A DNA stretch of 11,602 bases, from assembly GCA_946886185.1 (NCBI GenBank), contig CAMPIC010000039.1, positions 1-11,602 on the forward strand, given 5' to 3'. This DNA is from an uncultured bacterium. Lineage in GTDB: Bacteria; Eisenbacteria; RBG-16-71-46; CAIMUX01. Numbering within the stretch: position 1 is the first letter of the stretch; every line of letters starts with the position of its first letter. Of the stretch, positions 7,624 to 11,602 are shown piece by piece. The notes under the pieces were generated by a model, which was given only the letters and a program-made list of their open reading frames with translations, was not told the DNA's origin and ran no database searches. The translations under genes were made by a program, and so were the position numbers.

Positions 7624-8604
7624 TCAGGTGGTCGCTTCCGACAACCTCCGCCCCGATCCCTTGCGTCCCGTGAAAAGCGGATCGCTCACGTCCAGTTTCT
7701 CCACTTCGGTGACGAAGCGCTTGCGCTTGCGTTCATAGAAGTTCGATCGCTCGAGATTTTCGCGCTGGCGGTATCCCTGAGCCAAGCGTCCGCATCGATC
7801 GACCAGAACCTCCGCCACCCGGTACCGTTGGGTGGGAGTCAGGTGGCCGCTCTGGAACGACTTCTCGAGCGCGTAGACGCGATAGCGGTCCAGACTCCAA
7901 CCCGTCTTCACCCTGCTGGGGCCGCTCGATTGGAGGTGCTCGGCGAGCCGCGCGATCTGGTAGCGCGAACCGAGCCGCAGCCAGAAGTCGAAGTCCTCGC
8001 ACGCGGGCAGATTCTCGTCGAACGGCGCGTCCCAGCCCAGGCAGCTCCGCCGCAGGACCGCGCCGGAAAGCGACAGCCCCGGGGGGTGCACCGTCTCCTC
8101 GAACTCGACGAGCTGTGGAATCGGCTTGCGGCGAGGAGAGGCGGGCCGTCCCGCGGGAGGGCTCTTGGGACCGATGAGCGCATGCAGGTCGCGATGAGTG
8201 TCGAGCACGTCGATCTGCACCGCGAGCTTCTTCTTGTGCCAGATGTCGCCCGGCTCCGCGAACGCGATGTACTCGCCGATGGTGCGCGTGACCGCGCGAT
8301 TGCGCGCCGCTCCCACTCCACGCGAGAGAACCTGGTGCAGATAGTGGATGAGGACCGGTCCGCGCATCATTTGGATGTAGCGCGACCCGGTCTCCTCCTG
8401 CAGCGAGTCCAGCCAGGCCCGTTCCGCGCGGCTCGGGTCGGGGCCGAGATGCGCCAGCATCTCCAGTCCGGTCCCGTCGGTGGAACCGTCATCGGCCACG
8501 AGCATCTCGAAATCTTCGTAGGTCTGAGCGAGGATGGAATCGACCGTCGCCTTCAACGCGTCTTTCTGACTCGAACACGGAACGACCACGGAAACACGTG
8601 CCAT
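7624..8604 (-). CDS. Family 2 (GT-A) glycosyltransferase
   Basis: The ATG at 8604 follows GAAGGAG with a seven-base spacer. The 326-residue protein begins with the GT2 strand VSVVVPCSSQKDALKATVDS, the QTYEDFEMLVADDGSTDGT block (27-45) and RGVGAARNRAV (95-105). The usual LDxDDxW metal site is replaced by AEPGDIW (116-122), keeping only the last acidic residue plus a Glu. CEDFDFWLRL (202-211) supplies the catalytic-base ED motif. An unusual insert of about 45 residues (50-94) separates the nucleotide site from RGVGAARN, and the C-terminus is basic. No membrane segment is seen. It probably transfers a sugar from a nucleotide donor to a surface polysaccharide or glycan; donor and acceptor are unknown. 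It is first in a two-gene unit with the Nudix hydrolase. Confidence 0.9.
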   Translation of the reverse strand: MARVSVVVPCSSQKDALKATVDSILAQTYEDFEMLVADDGSTDGTGLEMLAHLGPDPSRAERAWLDSLQEETGSRYIQMMRGPVLIHYLHQVLSRGVGAARNRAVTRTIGEYIAFAEPGDIWHKKKLAVQIDVLDTHRDLHALIGPKSPPAGRPASPRRKPIPQLVEFEETVHPPGLSLSGAVLRRSCLGWDAPFDENLPACEDFDFWLRLGSRYQIARLAEHLQSSGPSRVKTGWSLDRYRVYALEKSFQSGHLTPTQRYRVAEVLVDRCGRLAQGYRQRENLERSNFYERKRKRFVTEVEKLDVSDPLFTGRKGSGRRLSEATT

Positions 8605-8684
8605 GCGTCTGCTCCTTCCCTGTAGACGGCGCTAGCCTCGAAATCCCTAAGGGCAAATCAGCCGTTGCGATCCCGCGCGCTCGC

Positions 8685-8698
8685 CGGGCCGCGGCCCG
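8685..8698. repeat. Perfect 14-base palindrome in the glycosyltransferase leader
   Basis: CGGGCCGCGGCCCG reads the same on both strands. It lies about 85 bases before the glycosyltransferase start, in the presumed untranslated leader. It could be a dimeric regulator's site, an RNA hairpin, or chance in GC-rich DNA. Confidence 0.5.
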
Positions 8699-8827
8699 CC
8701 AACAGGTGTGGACGTTGTGTCATGCAGTGGTTGTCGAACGGAAGCTCCGAAGCGGTCCATCGCTTCAGGCCGACTCGAACGTGGCACCATCGGACGATGA
8801 TTCCACTTCAAGTATCACGACCGCACG

Positions 8828-8857
8828 AATATACCTTTTTCACGGCCCTTTGGTCAA
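8828..8857 (-). promoter_or_regulatory. Promoter of the glycosyltransferase-Nudix unit
   Basis: On the - strand TTGACC (8857-8852) and TATATT (8833-8828) are 18 bases apart, each a five of six match. The predicted start near 8821 gives a leader of about 215 bases before the glycosyltransferase ATG. That leader contains the perfect 14-base palindrome CGGGCCGCGGCCCG (8685-8698) and a small CCCT-A-AGGG inverted repeat near 8645-8653. Confidence 0.6.
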
Positions 8858-8913
8858 GGTAAGCCGTAGCGGGCGTGTCGAACGGAGGTGGGATGGTCAT
8901 GAGAGGGGAAAAG

Positions 8914-8947
8914 TGAGGACCCCGCGATCGAAACCACGGGGTCCTCA
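8914..8947 (-). terminator. Intrinsic terminator, - strand
   Basis: On the - strand TGAGGACCCCG (8947-8937) pairs perfectly with CGGGGTCCTCA (8924-8914) across a 12-base loop and is followed by CTTTTCC. The + strand copy lacks a T-run, so the direction is -. It lies just upstream of the glycosyltransferase promoter and insulates it from transcription arriving from the right. Confidence 0.78.
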
Positions 8948-9286
8948 TACCGTTAGGCCGTTCCTACCTGAGCAGCAACGCGGTAGCTAAGGCGCATTGA
9001 CTGGTCGTCGCTAAGCATTGGCCTGACCGTTGTTTCGAGAGATCGACCGAGTCGTCTCCCGAACGATGTCGTGATGCAAAAAATACACCCCACCCCACCT
9101 CGGATAACGTTTCAGCCGGGTTCGCATCACCTCCTTCGTAGGAAATCCTCAAAATCGGGAGATCCCTCAGGATCCGAATACGGCTCGCGAGTCGCCTCGC
9201 GCGTGTCCAAGAGGGAGCTGAAAATGCTCCCTTCCGATCGTTGCGCCGCCGGAACTTCGTCCGGGGCTAAATTCGCGCCGGTATCA
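8948..9286 (-). ncRNA. Orphan transcription unit: candidate small RNA or small-peptide mRNA
   Basis: The - strand promoter at 9287-9316 and the terminator at 8914-8947 would define a transcript of about 370 nt with no recognised gene. Within it lies a perfect Shine-Dalgarno sequence, AAGGAGGTGAT (9136-9126), a local hairpin AGGGAGC/GCTCCCT (around 9210-9235) and a short stem CTACC/GGTAG (around 8966-8988). It does not match tmRNA, RNase P RNA, SRP RNA or common riboswitch consensus features I can check by eye. Coding and non-coding explanations are both open. Confidence 0.3.
9011..9127 (-). CDS. Doubtful 38-residue basic peptide
   Basis: The ATG at 9127 overlaps the TGA of another - strand frame (TGATG) that is open from 9312 to 9130 but has no ATG or GTG. 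The Shine-Dalgarno AAGGAGG ends only two bases before the ATG, closer than usual. The peptide begins MRTRLKRYPRWGGVYFLHHD and is basic. The upstream frame ends in an acidic, protein-like stretch containing DPEGSPDFEDFLRRR. The stop/start overlap could mean coupled translation, a decayed gene or coincidence. No family is recognised. Confidence 0.15.
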   Translation of the reverse strand: MRTRLKRYPRWGGVYFLHHDIVRETTRSISRNNGQANA

Positions 9287-9316
9287 ACGTTAGTCCCCGC
9301 GCGTTCGGCTTGTCAA
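9287..9316 (-). promoter_or_regulatory. Candidate promoter of the orphan unit
   Basis: On the - strand a perfect TTGACA (9316-9311) is followed after 18 bases by TAACGT (9292-9287), which keeps the essential T-A-----T positions. The predicted start is near 9280. The 8605-9435 region is visibly less GC-rich than the genes either side. Confidence 0.4.
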
Positions 9317-9435
9317 CCGGGATATCAAAAGCAGTCAGATTTCTAAATCAACCCACCTTTACCGCAAGACAGACGCCATTGCCATGCGGCGTGGACGGCC
9401 TGTTGAGCCCTGCACGCCGAATCACGGCTCCCGGA

Positions 9436-10356
9436 TCACCGCCCCCAGCGGCGCGAGCCACCAGAGCGATCCTCTCCTCCTCGACTGCGCGGCGTCGGCG
9501 CCGGAGAGCTCCGGTCGGACGACGAGGAACGTCTCGGCTCCCGAACCTCTTTCCGCCCGGTGCTGCGCGGAGCCTGATCGGCGCGCGGGGCTCGATCGCG
9601 CGTGCCGCCCCGGTCGGACCAGGCTCGCCCCCGCTCCCGATCCCGCTCCGGAGAGCGCCCGATCGCGGCAGGGTCCCGTTGGCGTTCGGTCGCGCGCGGG
9701 GTCCGGGTCCTATCGATGGAGCGCCGGGAGGTATCCCGCGTATAGGCGCGGCCATCGCGATCGCGATACCGGTCGTTGTCCCGATCGACGTAGGCGTGCC
9801 GCGTGCGAGAGCGAGGTCCGTCGTAATCGTAGTTGCCGTGGTGGTGGTAGCTGCGCGGGTACCAGACTGCGCAGTAGTCGCGATAGTAGGTGGGCCAATA
9901 GGCGTGCCAGCCCCACCAGCTGCGGCTCAGGCAGCCCCCGTAGTACCACCCGAAGTTGATGGTGCGGAAGGGGTAGTAGTAGCCGTAGTAGTACGGCGAG
10001 CTGTACCAGTAGTAGCCGAACGGGTCGTAGGTGAACGAGAGCGACATCGAGCTGCGATCTTGGTAGTAGTCGTTCGAGTAGTAATCGTCCGACCAGCTGC
10101 CCCCCTCCTCCTCGACGGGCCCGTCCGAAGTCGCGATGAGCGAACGCACCAGGTGATCGGAAGCGCCCACATTCTTGAGAGCGAGGATGTCTTCGGTTTC
10201 GAGGCGGAAGCGCGCGTCCTCGGCCTCGACCTGATCGAGGATCACCGACTCGTTCACCCCTGCCTGCAGGAGCGCGAAGACGTCGTCGATCGTCATGGCC
10301 GCTGCCGGAGTCGCGAACGCGGCCAGTGCCAGGGTCAAAGCCGCCAAGTGGCGCAT
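9436..10356 (-). CDS. Exported Tyr/Trp-rich protein with Arg-rich disordered tail
   Basis: The ATG at 10356 lies six bases after AAGGAG; upstream sequence in this frame has no signal peptide or coding character. The 306 residues divide into a signal peptide ending PAAA (1-20); a helical module (21-75, MTIDDVFALLQAGVNESVIL then ETEDILALKNVGASDHLVRSLI) of the repeated 'LLkaGvsdevI' kind seen in exported proteins of several phyla; an aromatic region (91-178) with about 30 Tyr, many Trp and an HHH; and a strongly charged Arg/Asp/Ser/Pro-rich tail (180-306) without predicted fold. It is probably periplasmic or surface-attached; the aromatic part could pack in an envelope or adhesive layer and the tail could bind polyanions, both inference. 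A long frame on the opposite strand is its shadow. Confidence 0.82.
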   Translation of the reverse strand: MRHLAALTLALAAFATPAAAMTIDDVFALLQAGVNESVILDQVEAEDARFRLETEDILALKNVGASDHLVRSLIATSDGPVEEEGGSWSDDYYSNDYYQDRSSMSLSFTYDPFGYYWYSSPYYYGYYYPFRTINFGWYYGGCLSRSWWGWHAYWPTYYRDYCAVWYPRSYHHHGNYDYDGPRSRTRHAYVDRDNDRYRDRDGRAYTRDTSRRSIDRTRTPRATERQRDPAAIGRSPERDRERGRAWSDRGGTRDRAPRADQAPRSTGRKEVREPRRSSSSDRSSPAPTPRSRGGEDRSGGSRRWGR

Positions 10357-10369
10357 GAGGGTCTCCTTC

Positions 10370-10385
10370 GGAACCGTGCGGTTCC
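10370..10385 (-). promoter_or_regulatory. Hairpin directly before the ribosome binding site
   Basis: GGAACC (10385-10380 on -) and GGTTCC (10375-10370) form a 6-bp stem around GCAC, extendable to 7 bp with a two-base loop. It ends one base before the AAGGAG of the 306-residue gene. It may protect or modulate translation initiation. Confidence 0.35.
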
Positions 10386-10425
10386 AGGTTGTCGATGAAC
10401 GTGTCTCGCCACTCGTTCTGCGACG

Positions 10426-10455
10426 AGGGTACTGGTTCGGGCCGCGCAGGGTCAA
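10426..10455 (-). promoter_or_regulatory. Weak candidate promoter of the Tyr-rich protein gene
   Basis: TTGACC (10455-10450) and TACCCT (10431-10426) are 18 bases apart. The -35 box overlaps the stop codon of the upstream 125-residue gene. The -10 box is poor (three of six), so co-transcription from further upstream is equally likely. Confidence 0.25.
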
Positions 10456-10829
10456 CGCGGCGGGTCGAGCCGCTGCCATTCGTTGTCCTCGAGGTCGTAG
10501 AGCCACACTTCTCCTGATGTCGTCTTCAGGAATCCGAACGTGACCATTTCTTCGATGGCGTGCGCCGGCACCGGGAGGGGAAGGATGTGCGTTTCGCGCC
10601 CCTGATCGCGGAACGCCTGATCGATGGTCTGCCATTTCTGGCTGGGCGAGTACTGCCAGAGGGTGCCATCCGCGGTGAGCACGCCCCCGACGCTGAAGAT
10701 CTTGAGAATCGAGGTCGGCGAGGCATCTTGCGCCTGGCCGGGACCGCCGAACGCGAGAAACGTGCCGAAGAGTGCGGCCAGGAAGGCCAGGAAGGCCTTG
10801 CGGCCAGGGTTTCGACGGATCAACGGCAT
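10452..10829 (-). CDS. Small exported protein with two similar beta-type repeats
   Basis: I chose the ATG at 10829, which has AGGAG nine bases upstream, over an earlier in-frame start at 10928 because only the shorter form begins with a signal peptide (basic MPLIRRNPGRK, a Leu/Ala/Phe-rich core, then GQAQDA near residue 33). The 125-residue product contains two related units: SVGGVLTADGTLWQYSPSQK (46-65, followed by WQTID) and TFGFLKTTSGEVWLYDLEDN (97-116, followed by EWQRLD). They share the pattern G-x-L-x-T-x-x-G-x-(L/V)-W-x-Y-x6-WQ. This recalls single blades of beta-propeller proteins, but two blades cannot close a propeller, so it may oligomerise. No family is assigned. It lies 95 bases before the Tyr-rich gene, same strand. 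Confidence 0.78.
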   Translation of the reverse strand: MPLIRRNPGRKAFLAFLAALFGTFLAFGGPGQAQDASPTSILKIFSVGGVLTADGTLWQYSPSQKWQTIDQAFRDQGRETHILPLPVPAHAIEEMVTFGFLKTTSGEVWLYDLEDNEWQRLDPPR

Positions 10830-11012
10830 GGATTCGGACTCCTCTTCTTGGTTCGTTCTTTCTGGACCGTCTGGTCCTGGGTCGTTCGTTCTCGCCATCG
10901 CGCAGCCATATACACACGTTCCGGCCATCGTTCGCTCCGGCTCTCGCCGCGAGCTCGATGCGGCGCATTCGGTCTGTCCGTGAACACCGAAGCAGGTTCT
11001 GGTTCACGAGTC

Positions 11013-11602
11013 TCACGGGAAGTGCACCACCCGGATCGTCTTGGACTCCTCACCGGTGTCGGCGCGCACCCAGTAGATGCCCGCGGTCGTCCGGGTTCCA
11101 TCTTCCTCGCGACCGTCCCATTCGAGGCGGTGAATTCCGGCGGGCAGCAGCCCATTCACCAGCTGCCGGACCTGGCGGCCGGTCACATCGAACACCGCTA
11201 CGCGGGCCTGGACCAGACCGGGCAGCCCTAACCGCATCGGGATGTTTTCCCGGAACGGGTTGGCTCCCTGCACAGCGAGCTCGAGCCGTTGGGGAAGGGC
11301 GAGCTGGAAGTCGAACAGGTACGGTCCGAAGACCACGATTTGTCCGTTCAGGAAGCGGACGCGGAAGCGGTATTCGTACTCGACCCCCGGCTCCGCGGAC
11401 GCATCCAGGTAGATGATCCTTCCCTCGGCGTCGGGCGGCAGAGGGCTCGATACGGTGCGCCAGATGCGAGTCCGCGTGTCGAGCCGCTCGATCAGCGCTC
11501 CTTCGGCCGCCGGCTCGATGGGCAGTGTCGCATGGATCCGGACTCCCGAATTCTCCGCGGCGAACTGGTAGGAAGGCAGGTCGGCTGGGATGACGTCGCG
11601 CA
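11013..11602 (-). CDS. C-terminus of a large exported protein with fibronectin-like and FlgD-like domains (partial)
   Basis: The frame is open from the right edge to the TGA at 11015-11013, giving 195 complete codons; an internal GTG at 11336 is not the true start because the frame continues upstream with normal coding character. The first part (PSYQFAAENSGVRIHA to EPGVEYEYRFRVRFLNG) looks like a fibronectin-III-like strand arrangement. The last 85 residues (AVQGANPFRENIPMRLGLP, FDVTGRQVRQLVNG, HRLEWDGREEDGTRTTAGIYWVRA) are a FlgD-like Ig domain closely matching the end of the metallopeptidase. Proteins of this type are usually secreted, and the domain is thought to act in export or attachment. 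The N-terminal domains and hence the function lie outside the window. No clear terminator follows. Confidence 0.88.
   Translation of the reverse strand, partial: RDVIPADLPSYQFAAENSGVRIHATLPIEPAAEGALIERLDTRTRIWRTVSSPLPPDAEGRIIYLDASAEPGVEYEYRFRVRFLNGQIVVFGPYLFDFQLALPQRLELAVQGANPFRENIPMRLGLPGLVQARVAVFDVTGRQVRQLVNGLLPAGIHRLEWDGREEDGTRTTAGIYWVRADTGEESKTIRVVHFP

Larger units (their letters stand above)
8605..9435. other. Long gene-poor region between the glycosyltransferase and the Tyr-rich protein
   Basis: This region has 830 bases without a secure gene. It holds the glycosyltransferase leader and promoter, a terminator, and the orphan unit with its promoter. An 11-base direct repeat TGTCGAACGGA occurs at 8732-8742 and 8876-8886, on either side of the 8828-8857 promoter. 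I found no tRNA or rRNA. Bases 9317-9435 form the 3' flank of the 306-residue gene and show no clear terminator, so its transcript may run on to 8914. Confidence 0.6.

Noticed and set aside
7408..8625. 405-codon + strand frame across the glycosyltransferase
   Set aside because: The - strand carries intact GT2 and Nudix motifs with good start sites; the + frame has no recognisable feature.
9060..9110. G-rich run GGTGGGGTGGGG on the - strand as a G-quadruplex
   Set aside because: Only three usable G-runs, too few for an intramolecular quadruplex.
9126..9136. ATCACCTCCTT on the + strand, identical to the 3' tail of 16S rRNA
   Set aside because: The flanking sequence is not 16S or spacer rRNA; it is better read as a perfect Shine-Dalgarno sequence on the - strand.
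8964..9152. 62-codon - strand ORF starting with TTG in the orphan unit
   Set aside because: Rare start codon with no ribosome site before it; the Shine-Dalgarno sequence lies inside the frame instead of upstream.
9071..9346. 91-codon + strand ORF in the orphan region
   Set aside because: No ribosome site, basic low-complexity composition, and no support from a + strand promoter.
9310..10398. 362-codon + strand frame opposite the Tyr-rich gene
   Set aside because: Low-complexity Val/Ala/Pro/Arg composition and no ribosome site; the - strand frame has AAGGAG, a signal peptide and a recognisable helical module.

Overview
The window is GC-rich and bacterial. Two genes at opposite ends (716-3688 on + and 11013 to the right edge on -) finish in the same FlgD-like immunoglobulin domain with a GRQVR...WDG core. 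Such C-terminal domains are common on exported proteins of Candidatus Eisenbacteria, Latescibacteria and other FCB-superphylum relatives. I infer an uncultured member of that group; this is not proven by the sequence. There is no rRNA, tRNA, CRISPR array, recognisable transposase or phage gene.

Left part (1-4163). A secreted protein leaves the left edge on the - strand. It diverges from a 990-residue secreted M36-type zinc metallopeptidase, which has its own candidate promoter and a very strong intrinsic terminator (3729-3765). The 400 bases after the terminator hold no secure gene but contain a 70-base imperfect inverted repeat (3935-4004) inside a doubtful 66-codon ORF.

Middle (4164-8604). 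These are ordinary housekeeping or accessory genes: a four-helix DUF2231 membrane protein (+); a convergent short-chain dehydrogenase whose Asp-Tyr-Lys catalytic triad points to the pteridine reductase type (-); a divergent acyl-CoA dehydrogenase strikingly like mitochondrial medium-chain enzyme (+); and a convergent two-gene unit, family-2 glycosyltransferase then Nudix hydrolase (-). That unit has a good sigma-70-like promoter at 8828-8857 and a leader of about 215 bases.

Right part (8605-11602). An 830-base stretch without a secure gene contains, on the - strand, a second promoter (9287-9316) and an intrinsic terminator (8914-8947). They bracket an orphan transcript of about 370 nt with a perfect Shine-Dalgarno sequence and only doubtful short ORFs. 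Next come three co-oriented exported proteins (-): a 306-residue Tyr/Trp-rich then Arg-rich protein, a 125-residue protein made of two similar beta-type repeats, and the C-terminus of a large FlgD-domain protein that runs off the right edge. They look like a cell-surface or envelope group. No complete new defence or mobile system is evident; the best leads are the orphan transcription unit, the 3935-4004 hairpin element and the secreted trio.
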